Shown here: piece by piece, positions 33,000 through 45,200 of the stretch
How positions within the stretch are numbered: position 1 is the stretch's first letter
Layout: the number at the start of each line of letters is the position of its first letter
Assembly (NCBI GenBank): GCA_039090855.1
Contig: CM077011.1
Span: 32,011,501-32,075,500, forward strand
Origin: Macrothele yani
Taxonomy: Eukaryota > Arthropoda > Arachnida > Araneae > Macrothelidae
DNA length: 64,000 nt
Direction of reading: 5' to 3'
The notes under the pieces: model-generated
Databases searched by the model: none
Told to the model about the DNA's origin: nothing
Seen by the model: the letters and a program-made list of their open reading frames with translations, nothing else
Translations under genes and position numbers: made by a program

Positions 33000-34333
33000 G
33001 CCGAGTGAAAAACTCTCTCCGCAGTGTTGTTAAGGCTGTTCCACTTAATTTTGATGGTGCTATAGTCGAAATTTTTTAATTAAAAATAATAATTTGTTGT
33101 ATGTTGAATTTCAGTTCTTGCTGTTTTCTAGATAACATATCAAGCTTCAGAATATGTTTCACAGCAACACTAACTTTCACCAGCTTCTAATGAGTTGAAA
33201 GTTTCCAAAATGTGGATGTTGATTTCACCAGGGGTGGATTGAACCACCAGGATGCCGGGACATTTCCCAGTGGACCACTCGAGAAATGGCCCACTTAGTC
33301 GTATTCTCTTTGTCTGAATTTTTTCGGAAAGAAAATATTAAGTATTTTAAGTTATAAAATAAAGCTATTTAATCGATGTTCAAATTTTCATCCTTGGGAA
33401 CGCATTAATTGTGAAGAAAATGTGTAAAGAAGTTTTCCCATTGATAGTATAAGAAGCAAAATGACTTGAGGTCCACCTTAATGAGACGAAACAACTTCCA
33501 ACATTCACTCTTCCCTTTTTTGTTTTCAACAAGCACGTATTTGTTGGCCTCGACGCCTTTTTCAGTATCCTTAATATTAAATCCATCCATATAAACAAAC
33601 AAGGCATTAATTCTGACACGACAAACGACATGCAATTGAACGGGATGTTAGCACGTCAAACGAAAACCTGTGAATGCTCAATGAAAAAGATGCAATGTGG
33701 AAAATAACTTTCAGTCTTACAGTGTGACACGCGGGGTGTGAGAGAGTGAATCACCAGAGAAGCAATCGACAGGTGTTTGGCTGTATTTTACTCAGGACAA
33801 TCGCACTGAAAACAAACACAAAGGAAGCATCGTTTTACGATATGCTGTCCTTGAGTTTAGCGTCTGCTCCGTTTCGGGGGGTCGGTGGAAATCTTCGTTA
33901 CTTTAAGAAAGAGGCGGCAACATTTTTGGATGGCAAACCATTTTTCACTCCGCTGGCACCAGTGTCGAGCACAAAATTCCACAGCACGCATTTTTCTTTG
34001 AGTTTTTTTTTTCCGTTTCAAAAATAAGATCGAAATAAAACCGAGTCGAAACCGGGTGAGGAACACCTTGACCCGACCCCTTTGCCCCACAAGAAATTGT
34101 TGACTCGCTTCGCTGACCCGTTACCCGTTTCCATTTCTGAGTTCCAGCGGACAAACACATCAAAGATCTATATAAGAATATTCAGCTGAAAGAGAACATA
34201 TTCCGTGTGTTACGTAGGATTAACAACTTTAAACGTTGACTGAAAGAGAAGCATACATAGATTCGAGTCACACACCTCCTTGCTGACACAGCATGATAGA
34301 AGATATTTCATTCGTTAAATGATTATACGATTA
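33000..34333. other. Non-coding stretch
   Basis: No gene recognised. CAGGGGTGGATTGAACCACC at 33230 and nearby CCACTC/GGCCCAC words resemble hAT subterminal sequence, but no partner end was found. Confidence 0.4.
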
Positions 34334-34335
34334 TA

Positions 34336-35429
34336 CAGGGTGCGTAGGAAAGTCCCTTTACCCTGAAATAACTTGCAAACGGAGAGAGGTAAAGTTTTGC
34401 AAGTGAGATAACGGTATGGTAAAGCGACTACGCCCGATCGAATGCAATCGATAGCAGCGCCCCTAGTGGCGAAATGTGGAAGGTAGCATTGCAAGTCGAA
34501 AACGAAAAGAGATAGAGCAACATTTCCAATTACAAAGTTGTAGAGCATCCAAATGACATTTGTTTCACAGGCATAAGATAAATTGTCGCCCGAATACCCT
34601 AAAATGTCCGAAATCGATGCGTGACATTTTGTGTGAACGTTTGAAGGGAACAGGCATAGGTATGAACAAATACACACAATTTATTTCATAAAAGCGTGCT
34701 TATGTCAATAGAGTTTGATGATGTCAGACAAAACAAAAACAAAAAAGGAAAACTGGCGCACAGTGATAAAAACTTAATGTCGATTATGTTCGAAGAGTTC
34801 GTAATTGCCCACGATACACATTTGTATTCGTGAAAGTAACTCTGCATGCACATTCCTCAGCATGGAAGGTGTAACACTATTGTAAGCATCTGTAGCACAA
34901 CCAACGACGTAGATCCAGCAGACTTGTAGGCGCTGTTGCATAAACCTGATTTTTTACGAAACCCCAGAAATCCAAGCTCGTCATTCTCACACAGCATACG
35001 TAGACCAAAGCTTCTGATCAGGGTACATCCTGCTACTGGTTCTCATATCGTAGGTATAGTACAACGTCACAATCTGCATTTGCATACGGCTACATTTGCG
35101 AAATGTGAATATGCAGATTCGAATCGTCGCATATCGATTTCGGACATTTTACGTTATTCAGGCGACAATTTACTTTATCCGTGTAAAACAAATGTCGTTT
35201 TGTACTAATTAATTGATGCTCTACAACTTTATATTTGGAAATTTTGCTCTATCTCTTTTCGTTATCGATTTGCAATGGCTAACTTCTGCATTTCGCCAAC
35301 AGGGGCGCTTTCATTGGTTACATTCGATCGGGCGTATTCGCTTTACTATACCGTTATCTCACTTGCATAACTGTACCTCTGTCCGTTCTCAAGTTATTCT
35401 AGGCTAAAGGGACTTTCCTATGCACCCTG
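34336..35429. mobile_element. MITE with long inverted repeats (about 1.1 kb)
   Basis: The ends CAGGGTGCGTAGGAAAGTCC (34336) and its counterpart ending CACCCTG (35429) are bordered by TA at 34334-35 and 35430-31. The inverted similarity extends about 300 bp inward on each side, including TTATCTCACTTGCA-type, CCCGATCGAATG and GCGCCCCTAGTGGCG words. No coding capacity. The end design matches 46770-46919 beside a DUF4817-type transposase remnant, suggesting a non-autonomous relative of that family. Confidence 0.85.
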
Positions 35430-35433
35430 TATA

Positions 35434-36653
35434 CACTGAAGAGCAATTGAAATAGAGACAGCTGGCGTTATGCAAATGTGGCGCTGTGGGCGGCCCTGTA
35501 AACGGAAACGACATGACGTATGCAGCGATCCGACAATATAAGTAGTGATGCGACGGGAATCAGTAAGAGTTGGACGCGGTATGGGTAAGACGAAGGATCT
35601 AAGCGCATTTGATCGTGGGCAAATTGTCGGGGCCCGACGAATGGGTCACTCCTTCTCGGAAGTCGTGCAGGCACTGGGATTTACACGAGCCACTGAGTCA
35701 CGGGTGCACCGTGAGTGCATTTATTCCGGTAAAACCATCCCTGCAAGAGCCAACTGCCGTGGACAAAACCGTGTGAATGAGCGGGGTCATCATCGGCTTG
35801 CTTGCATTGTAACAGCGGATAGACGGGCCACAGTGCAAGAAATGACTCTGCAATTTAACGCTGGTGCACAAAAACGTGTAAGCAGCCGCACCATCCAGAA
35901 CCATTTCCTCGCTATGGGGTACAGCAACCATCGTCCCACGAGGGTACCGCTGCTGACCGCACATCACACGGTGCAAAGATTAACATGGGTGCGGGAACAT
36001 CGCCACTGGACCCTAGACATGTGGAAAAATGTTGCCTGGACTGATGAGTCGAGATTCACGTTGCTACATGCGGATGGCAGGATACGAGTACGTCGCAAAC
36101 CACATGAAGCGATGGATCCCTCTTACCAGCAGGGTACTCTTCAAGCTGGTGGGGGTGGCATTCTTGTCTGGGGACTGTTTACGTGGACTGAAATGGGACC
36201 CCTGGTACATGTGACATCGTCCCTCACAGTTCAACGATACCGGGATATCCTGGACGATCATTTGCTCCCGTTTGTGCGTCTTGAACATCCCACTGGGGAC
36301 CTCATCCTGCAACAAGACAATGCACCGTGCCATCGCTCTCGAATTGTATCCGAATGGTTGGATGAACACTCCACCGACGTGACCTCGCTTCCTTGGCCAG
36401 CTAGGTCACCTGACCTCAATCCCATCGAGCACATCTGAGATGTCATCCAGAGAGATGTTCGAGGCTCTGACCCCCTTCCATCAAATCTTCGTGAACTGGT
36501 GGAGCTTGTTCAGGGGTCGTGGATCCGTATGGCTTCCCAACGCTTCCGGTGTCTTGTCAAGTCCATCCCGAGACGAATCACCGCCGTCATCAGGGCGAAA
36601 GGTTGGGCTACAGGTTACTAGACAGGTATCTCTAATTCAATTGCTCTTCAGTG
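35434..36653 (+). mobile_element. Tc1-like transposon inserted at the MITE edge
   Basis: Inverted ends CACTGAAGAGCAATTGAAAT and ...AATTCAATTGCTCTTCAGTG are bordered by TA (35432-33 and 36654-55). Length 1,220 bp. Its left TA directly abuts the TA closing the MITE (sequence CCTGTATACACTG), so one element used the border of the other. Confidence 0.95.
35581..36621 (+). pseudogene. Tc1-family transposase with one in-frame stop
   Basis: From the ATG at 35581 the frame reads LSAFDRGQIVGARRMGHSF (helix-turn-helix) and is open for 285 codons: AWTDESRFTLLHADGRI (first Asp, residue 155), LQQDNAPCHRSRI (second Asp, 246), PARSPDLNPIEHI (Glu 283), then TGA at 36436-36438. The same frame continues after the stop with VIQRDVRGSDPLPSNLREL and ends RAKGWATGY at TAG 36619-36621. 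The stop falls where Tc1 proteins usually have Trp, so a single G-to-A change explains it. Asp246 and Glu283 are 36 residues apart, not 34, which would suit the DD36E group. Otherwise full length (about 345 codons). Confidence 0.92.
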
Positions 36654-36655
36654 TA

Positions 36656-37205
36656 TATATACACGGTCGTAACAGAAACATATGACCATCCCCGAAATCA
36701 CATTGTACACGCTCAATCGCTTCACAGAATGCACGTGACAAGGACGACCACACGGAAATATAAGCTGCTGGCCAGGAGAGATCATCCATAGTGCGCAACG
36801 AGAGAACAATAGGCGGAGGCAGTAATGCTTGCACCTTCATTTCTGTTCGAGTCCAGGATGGCGTCTGTTCTTTGTTTCTAGTTGCACAGTTCACAGTCAT
36901 TGGTGCGCACTCCTCCGGTGATGTAATAGTTGCACCGACGTGGCTAGTAGCTTTTTTTTTTTTTAGTTTGTTTGTTCTGCTGATGCTACGAAAAGTATAT
37001 ACAGTTTTGAAGATACCCGTTGGAATGAAATATGAAGAAACCTACTATTGGCATTGTCGATGGAACGAGCAGAAGAGGCATACCCAACAGGAAGTGTGTC
37101 GAATACTTACCAGAGTTGTAAACTACAGACAACGGAAGATGCGCCACTTTACACACAATAGATCTTTCTCTATTGAAGGTAGGTGCAGCAGAACTTCGGA
37201 CACAA
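36656..37205. other. Non-coding spacer
   Basis: No gene or repeat recognised except a T run at 36952-36964. Confidence 0.4.
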
Positions 37206-37580
37206 GAGGGTTATGAGCCCTTGGTTGTTGTTGATGCTGATGATAATGTTATTTTACACCCGTTGGTGTCTGAAGTAGGTGTCCGGACTTCGGATACCAA
37301 TGAGTCATGAGCCCTTTGTTGTTGTTGATGGTAATGATAATGTTATTTCACACCCGTTGGTGTCCGAAGTCGGCGTCCGGATTTCGGACAACAACGGGTC
37401 TTGAGCCCTTGGTTGTTGTTGATGGTGATGATAGTTATATTTTACACCCGCTCGTGTCCAACGTCGGTGTCCGGACTTCGGACACCAACGAGTCATGAGC
37501 CCTTTGTTGTTGTTGATTTTAATTATAATGTTATTTCACACCCGTTGGTGTCCGAAGTCGGCGTCCAAAATTCGTGTTCA
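37206..37580 (+). repeat. About 96-bp tandem repeat, four units, with internal dyads
   Basis: Units start near ATGAGCCCTTGGTTGTTGTT at 37215, 37308, 37402 and 37497. Each contains a GTT/GAT trinucleotide-rich part and the dyad-forming words GTTGGTGTCCGAAG and TTCGGACACCAAC. The dyads could fold into hairpins within each unit. No coding meaning inferred. Confidence 0.85.
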
Positions 37581-39590
37581 AAGTTGAGTCTGGAATTTGT
37601 ACTTGTTTGTTGTCGATGGAAACAACAGCTGGACGAACTGAACGAGGCATGTCATCTTTGGAGAGTAGAAAATATGCGGTCGTCCAGCAAGATAACGTCA
37701 GATCTCGTGTTGTAATGAACACCCAACAGAAATCGAGACAACCGTTCTGCGAAATTTTTATTGGTCCTCCGTATTAACCAGCAATAGCAACTTCTGATTG
37801 CCGTTTTTATGTTATTTGCACCTTATTGTTAAATGAAAGTGGATTCGTTCGATGCTACCAAAGTGTGATGAAGCAAGCCAGCAACTTTTTACGAGAACCG
37901 TATTAAAAGTCTTACAGAAAAACGGGTCCATGTGTTACAAGTAACAATTGGCATTATGTTGTTGCATAAATAAAAAAGCACTTTCTGAAGGAAATTTTTA
38001 TTGAAAATATTTTCTTGTCACCCCAGTACTATTGCACCCCCTTTTTTTAAGCGTGGGAAGTTTCTGATGAAGTCTCCACGTGAAGCAGATGCTGGTTAAC
38101 ATACTGAAAAGATATCTCATGGCACCAAGCTTCTACCAAACAAGAAGCTCATTTTTCTGAGAGAAGTTAATGACTTTTTAGCATTAAGTTTGTTACTTTA
38201 GAAGAATTTCTACCGGGAAAACCTCAGGTTGATGCAAGAAAGAAAGTCGCGGCATGCTTAAAAGAAGAACTTCTCAGACGATCATTCATAGTAATTCAGG
38301 TAGGACACACGAAGCGTCACATTTTGGAACGAAAACCATTAGCGAGAGAAAAGACTGACATCACCGATTCCGCGGATATCTGAAATCGAAGCGAAAATTC
38401 TTTCCGACGGGAAATTTGAACCGTAAAACATTACTTCGCAGAGTTGACGACTGTAATTTTAATATATCCTTTCGTTCATCTAACGTTCTGTCTGGATCGC
38501 TAACGTCAGAACACAAGTCATTCGATCTGGCTGGAAAAGAAGTCAAAATGTGCACAACCGCAAACCTCGCCCAGCATGTCGTTCCGTTCGAGGTACTAAT
38601 TAAGATGGAATTTAATTAAAATCAACTCATAACCATAGCTAAGAAATGCTTTGATATGATCAACAACCGAACAGACACCTGCAGCCGTCAAAGATCTCCA
38701 CAGTTACGAAAAAAAGGACAGATGAAGCTAAGAAAACACGATCTCTTTATCGACCTAGCATACGCAACTCTCTGTTCCCCCCTCCACTCTTTCCTTAGCC
38801 ACGCGCACTCATACATACATACACTCATTCACAAACACCCGCATACCCGCGCAAGAACGCAAACACCAAACGAGTTTCAAGTTGTAAGCACCGCTTTAAT
38901 TACTTTAAAACAAATTAGTGCAACAAAAATTATTCTCCTTGAAAACCTCCGCCTGAACGAAGCCAGCCGGGAAAGTTTTCTTGACAGGGATTTGATTATC
39001 AATTAACAAATTAAAGAATTATGACTCAGCCACAAAAAGTTAATAGAAAATCAATGAGACTAATTATTTAATAAGCTGTAAAGCGTAAAAAGCAACGTCT
39101 TCAAGTCGGCTTCTCTCACTTCTGTCCCTGACATACTAGCTATAGTTTCTTGTTACTTTCTCAAATCGGCATCCCCCACTTTTCTTAAATATTGTATTCA
39201 ACTAATTAGTCTTCTTCCTTCCGCAGTTTTTCTTAGCCATGCTTTTCATTAAAGAAAACACTACTGAAAAGCAGGGCTTTCAAGTAGGCTCTGGCCCCAG
39301 GCAGTTCATTAGAAAGCTCACCGGCTACCGAATAAAAACTCAAATCACCGGGACCAGCAGAGCGCCAAAGATGTCGATTTTTCCAAAAATTAAAAAAAAA
39401 AAAAGAAACAATTTTTTTTACCCTCCTGAACAGCACTGAAAGAAGTTCTTATGATAGGCATGATTTAGATTTAAAGAGCTCGTTGTTTTCCCCAAGTTAC
39501 ATTTTTTATTATAAAATTGAACAATAAACGCGATTCCATGATTCCCTAATCCTTATAGCTTATAAGCACACCGGATAACAAATTATGGAA
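37581..39590. other. Long stretch without recognised genes
   Basis: Unique AT-rich sequence, including poly(A)/poly(T) runs. 38750-39010 is comparatively C-rich with CATACATACACTCATTCACA. Short frames only. Confidence 0.45.
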
Positions 39591-39617
39591 TGCTCATTTT
39601 ATTGGTTAATATGGGGT

Positions 39618-40659
39618 TACATCACCACGAGCTCGAAGCATAGCCTTGATTTTCTTTGGCATGCTGTCAATATGGGAGCACATGACATTAATGTCCAGTT
39701 TGCCCCCACGCCCTGAACAACTGGTCCCGCCGAGCAGTCGAATTGGGAGGGTGTTGTTGTCTCTTCTTAACGGCCCGTACGAGGATGTCCCAAATTTGCT
39801 CTATAACATTGAGATCAGGCGAATTGGCGGGCCAGGTGAGATGTGGGACATCGACCTCATGTTCTGCAAACCAATCCTGCACAATGGCAGCTCGGTGGGC
39901 AGTGCAGTTGTCGTCTTGATAACGTGGATCTGGAATGGCGGCATCTTGGAGGAACTGGACATATGGCAAGACCTCGTTATTCAACAGTTTCGCGTAGTCC
40001 ACCGCTTTCATGCCATTAGGCACGTGAACTAAGAGACCCACCCTAGCACTGGATATACACCCCCTTCATTTAAACATGACCCTTCCATCCCCCTTCTGTA
40101 CAGCCCTTTGCACACACTCTGCGTTGAAGGCTTCTCCGGCCTTCCGCATGACCCTGGATCGATCATCATTGGAATACAGGCAGAACCTGGATTCGTACGA
40201 CCAGATGTTGCATCGCCACTGTTCTGTGGTCCAGTGTCGATGTTCTCTCGCCCATTCCAACCGCTTTTTCTTGTGTATGGCAGATAGCTTGGGGCGTACC
40301 CTAGCTACACGACTGAATATTCCTACACCATGGAGTTCTCGTCGAAGCGTCCGTTTGGAAACAGGCTGACTGGGTCCCGCATTGTACTCTTGCAGCAATT
40401 CCTGCCGGGTTTGGAACCGTTTGGCGGTTGATAATTGCCCCAGACGTCGACGATCACGGTTGCTCATGATGGTTTTTCTGCCGCAGCTGCTCCGATGGTA
40501 ATTGTTTATGGCCGACTCCTTCCACGCTAAATGAACACTACTGACTGTGGACTTGGACACGCCAACGAACTCTGCCACCTTCCTCAGCGAATGACCATTT
40601 TCACGACCAAAGACGATAGCTCCCTTTTGCTACTCTGTTACGTCACCTTTTCTACCCAT
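39618..40659 (-). pseudogene. Tc1-family transposase pseudogene, lightly damaged
   Basis: Minus-strand ATG at 40659, then MGRKGDVTE, an in-frame TAG, and an open frame with VAEFVGVSKSTVSSVHLAW (helix-turn-helix), KRTLRRELHGVGIFSRVAR (second helix-turn-helix), NIWSYESRFCLYSNDD (first catalytic Asp changed to Tyr), an in-frame TGA near 40066, then GLLVHVPNGMKAVDYAKLL, RYQDDNCTAHRAAIV (second Asp) and NSPDLNVIEQIWD (Glu; 36 residues from the second Asp). A one-base insertion near 39700 puts the C-terminus (MLRARGDVTPY) in another frame. Two stops, one frameshift and the D-to-Y change in the catalytic motif make it inactive. Terminal repeats were not resolved; the right part may start near CACACCGGATAACAAATT at 39570. 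Confidence 0.9.
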
Positions 40660-41404
40660 GATAAGCAAAAATAAAACTGATTAGGCATGCACATCTTACA
40701 AGGCTGAAAAAATAGCAAGTAACATACAATACTTTCCATTTCATTATATGCACGCATTTTTCTCTGCCTGACCAGTTTCCAACTGTTCCTCCGGACGACA
40801 GCATTCTGTAATTTTTTGTCCGGGATCCTTCGAGGTACAACTTTCCTTCCACGCAATACCACGATGGTTCATATTTAACTAATGAGTATCTGACGATCAA
40901 AATAAACCTTACTCATACCAGAAAACACCTTCTTTTCATTATCCTTCAGATTAGCCCAGTCACCACAACTATTCCGTTTTGACGTAGAACAACGTCTTTC
41001 TCCGCGCTGTGTAGGTAGTAACATCGGTAGTGCGGGTGCAACGAAAACATGTCACACTTTGAATGCTTATATCTTCGAAATTAAGAATCTCAGAGTAATA
41101 AATAATACATCATTAGATAGTTTATAGATTCCCATTTATAACAGAACAAATTTCAACCCTCCACTCCTTAACCCTCCGATACAGTAGCGTTAGAAAGTTA
41201 AGCTAAATTTCGCATGATTACGTTTCGCCACATGCCGTTTTAAGGTTGATAACTAGTGAATAAATAATAATAGCAATGACCTCAGCCCCGCATTCCATAG
41301 CTGTTCTGTCAGAGCTAACGGGCGTACGTGATAAACCGAAATGAACTGGATTTAAAATTTATTTATTTATTAGATAAATAAAATTTGGTGACGAAAATTT
41401 AGAA
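40660..41404. other. Non-coding spacer
   Basis: No gene recognised. The right half has AT-rich runs before the small open frames at 41.4 kb. Confidence 0.4.
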
Positions 41405-41912
41405 ATGCAACGAAAATCCAGGGAAAGTTACTATAAGAACCGACGAAAGTTGAAGAAACAGCAAAAGGAGAACGAGAGGAATCCGAAAAGGCCCGGTAAG
41501 TTACCAACCGAAAGGTCACGGGAAAGGGAGCGTCAAATGTCCATGAGCCAGGATGTGTTTCACCTGAGTTTGACTCTAGAGCCACAACTTTCCACTTCAA
41601 CTGCACAAATTGAGCCTGAACAGCAAGAACAGATGGAAATTGATGTCATTGATCCAAATTTTCAAATCACACCGAGCATGGAATACTAATGTACATCGCC
41701 AGTCGTCACAACTTCGCTGGATAATGTATGCATTACATCTGAAACCTTTACACCGCCGATGCATTCTGAATCTAGAAAAGAACAAGAGCAACAAGAAGAG
41801 TACATTAGGCCCGAGAACGTATCGCCAAATTTATAACAAGGCAACTAAGAAGTTTGAAAAATTGTTTCTGGAGAACGATTTCTTCAGAAACAATTTTAGC
41901 AATAACTACTGA
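41405..41912 (+). other. Two overlapping small open frames of unknown origin
   Basis: The first frame (41405-41689) is very basic at its N-terminus (YYKNRRKLKKQQKENERN), then acidic (EPEQQEQMEIDVIDPNFQI), and ends at TAA; protein-like composition continues in the same frame after the stop (SESRKEQEQQEEYIRPENV). A second frame ends RTYRQIYNKATKKFEKLFLE at 41910, resembling a coiled coil. The switch between frames suggests a decayed gene, possibly of a transposon, but I recognise no family. Could be chance. Confidence 0.3.
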
Positions 41913-42008
41913 CAACGATGATACTACGCCTTCTACTTCTACTTCTATTAATTTATAATCAGAATAAGTTATTATGAATTGTACAAGTTTCTTAAAAATT
42001 TTATATCT

Positions 42009-42180
42009 AAAAAAATCAAACAGGCACAGTATCAACTGTGCCGCAACCTACAACTTAGAGCTATGTCAGCTGTCTTTCGTGGAAAACTTTAAGGACGTAG
42101 AACTAGTAAGATAGTGCCATGAAATGGTGACAGTTGTCACAGTTCTGCGTTGTAGGTTGCAGCCCATTTGATTTTTTTTC
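42009..42180. repeat. Imperfect fold-back sequence
   Basis: Left AAAAAATCAAA and GCAACCTACAAC (42043-42054) are mirrored by GTTGTAGGTTGC (42149-42160) and TTTGATTTTTTTT on the right. The left arm also holds its own dyad GGCACAGTATCAACTGTGCC, and the right holds GACAGTTGTC. Resembles a small MITE or cruciform-forming element. Confidence 0.65.
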
Positions 42181-42269
42181 GTTGTATATACACTAATCAA
42201 CATTCAACGATGTTCCGAAACATTATCTAGAAATCTTTTCCAGAATTTTTTTCAGCACTGAAGTTGGAT

Positions 42270-45200
42270 TGATCTTTTTAAAAGTCGAGGGTCTTCGCCA
42301 GCCGAGAATGGCGATGATCACAGAATCCTGCAGCCTACTTTCAAACTTCGTGGAGATAAAATTAAATCTGTCTCGACACGTGACGTACCTGATAGTCGGG
42401 AGTCTTCGACAGCCAAGAATAGTGATGGTCACTGAATCCTGCACTGCACCTTCAAACTTCGTGGAGAGAAAACCAAACCTGTATGGACACGTGAGACGTA
42501 CCTGAAAGTCGAGAGTCTTCGACTTCAAGAATGGTGATGATCCTGAAACCTGCACCCTGCCTTCAAACTTCGTGGAGAGAAAACCAAATCTGCCTGCACC
42601 AGTGACGTATCTGATAGTTAGGAGTCTTCGAGAAAAATATTGGGCCGCCCCGGTGGCGCAGTGGTCTAAGGCGCTGGCCTCTGATCATTTGTCCGTAAGT
42701 GGTCAGGGTTCGAATCCCGGTCGGGCATGGATGTTGTGTTTGTCTTACGGCACTGGCTCTCTCCCTTCCCTGGAACCAGTGACCCTAAATTAGGGACGGG
42801 CGGCTGCTTATAGCCCATTGAGTTGCTCACGGTGGTCGTTAAACCTCCAATCAAAAAAAAAAAAAAAAGAAAAAAATATTGGTGATGATCACTGCACCCT
42901 GCCTTCAACCTTCGTGGAGAGAAAACCAACTGGGTCTGGACACGTTACGTACCTGAAAGTCGAGAGTCTTCGGTAGCAGAGAATGGCGCTTATCACTGGA
43001 ACCTGCACCCTGCCTTCAAACTTCGTGGAGAGAAAACCAAATCTGTCTGCACCAGTGACGTATCTTATAGTCAGAAGTCTTCGACATAAGAAATTGGTGA
43101 TGATCACTGAAACCTGCACCCTGCCTTCAAACTTCGTGCAGAGAAAACCAAATCTGTCTGCACCAGTGACGTATCTTATAGTCAGGAGTCTTCGACATAA
43201 GAAATTGGTGATGATCACTGAAACCTGCACCCTGCCTTCAAACTTCGTGGAGAGAAAACCAAATCTGTCTGCACCAGGGACGTATCTGATAGTCAGGAGT
43301 CTTCGAGATAAGAAATTGGTGATAATCACTGAAACCTGCACCCTGCCTTCAAACTTCGTGGAGAGAAAACCGAATAGGGTCTGGACACGTTACGTACCTG
43401 AAAGTCGAGAGTCTTCGGTAGCAGAGAATGGTGCTTATCCCTGAAACCTGCACCCTGCCTTCAAACTTCGCGGAGAGAAAACCAAATATGTCTGCACCAG
43501 TGACATATCTTATAGTCAGGAGTCTTCGACATAAGAAATTGGTGATGATCACTGAAATCTCCACCCTGCCTTCAAACTTCGTTTAGAGAAAACCAAATGG
43601 GTCTGGACACGTTACGTACCTGAAAGTTGAGAGTCTTCGGTAGCAGAGAGAATGGTGCTTATCACTGAAACCTGCACTTTGCCTTCAAACTTCGTGCAGA
43701 GAAAACCAAATCTGTCTGCACCAGGGACGTATCTTATAGTCAGGAGTCTTCGACATAAGAAATTGGTGATGATCACTGAAACCTGCACCCTGCCTTCAAA
43801 CTTCGTGCAGAGAAAACCAAATCTGTCTGCACACAGTGACGTATCTGATAGTCAGGAGTCTTCGACATAAGAAATTGGTGATGATCACTGAAACCTGCAC
43901 CCTGCCTTCAAACTTCGTGGAGAGAAAACCAAATCTGTCTGCTCTGCACCAGTGACGTATCTTATAGTCAGGAGTCTTCGACATAAGAAATTGGTGATGA
44001 CCACTGAAACCTGCACCCTGCCTTCAAACTTCGTGGAGAGAAAACCAAATTGGTCTGGACACGTTACGTACCTGAAAGTCGAGAGTCTTCGGTAGCAGAG
44101 AATAGGGATGATCACTGAAACCTGCACCCTGCCTTCAAACTTCGTGGAGAGAAAACCAAATCTGTCTCGACGTGTGACGTACCTGAAAGTCGAGAGTCTT
44201 CGGTAGCAGAGAATGGTGCTTATCACTGAAACCCTGCACCCTGCCTTCAAACTTCGTGGAGAGAAAACCAAATCTGTCTGCTCTGCACCAGTGACGTATC
44301 TGATATTCAGGAGTCTTCGACAAAAGAAATTGATGATGACCACTGAAACCTGCACCCTACCTTCATAAAACTTCGTGGAGAGAAAACCAAATGGGTCTGG
44401 ACACATTACGTACCTGAAAGTCGAGAGTCTTAGGTAGCAGAGAATGGTGCTTATCACTGAAACCTGCACCCTGCCTTCAAACTTCGTGGAGAGAAAACCA
44501 AATCTGTCTGCTCTGCACCAGTGACGTATCTGATAGTCAGGAGTCTTCGACATAAGAAAATTGGTGATGACCACTGAAACCTGCACCCTGCCTTCAAACT
44601 TCGTGGAGGGAAAACCAAATGGGTCTGGACACATTACGTACCTGAAAGTCGAGAGTCTTCGGTAGCAGAGTATGGTGCTTATCACTGAAACCTGCACCCT
44701 GCCTTCAAACTTCGTGGAGAGAAAACCAAATCTGTCTGCTCTGCACCAGTGACGTATCTTATAGTCAGGAGTCTTCGACATAAGAAATTGGTGATGACCA
44801 CTGAAACCTGCACCCTGCCTTCAAACTTCGTGGAGAGAAAACCAAATCTGTCTGCTCTGCACCAGTGACGTATCTTATAGTCAGGAGTCTTCGACATAAG
44901 AAATTGGTGATTATCACTGAAACCTGCACCCTGCCTTCAAACTTCGTGGAGAGAAAACCAAATCTGTCTGCTCTGCACCAGTGACGTATCTTATAGTCAG
45001 GAGTCTTCGGTAGCAGAGAATAGGTGATGACCACTGAAACCTGCACCCTGCCTTCAAACTTCGTGGAGAGAAAACCAAATCTGTCTCGACGTGTGACGTA
45101 CCTGAAAGTCGAGAGTCTTTGGTAGAAGAGACAAGTGATGATCACTGAAACCTGCACCCTGCTTTCAAATTTCGTGGAGAGAAAACCAAATCTGTCTGGA

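Noticed and set aside
39646..40032. 128-codon plus-strand frame
   Set aside because: Antisense of the Tc1 transposase pseudogene on the minus strand.
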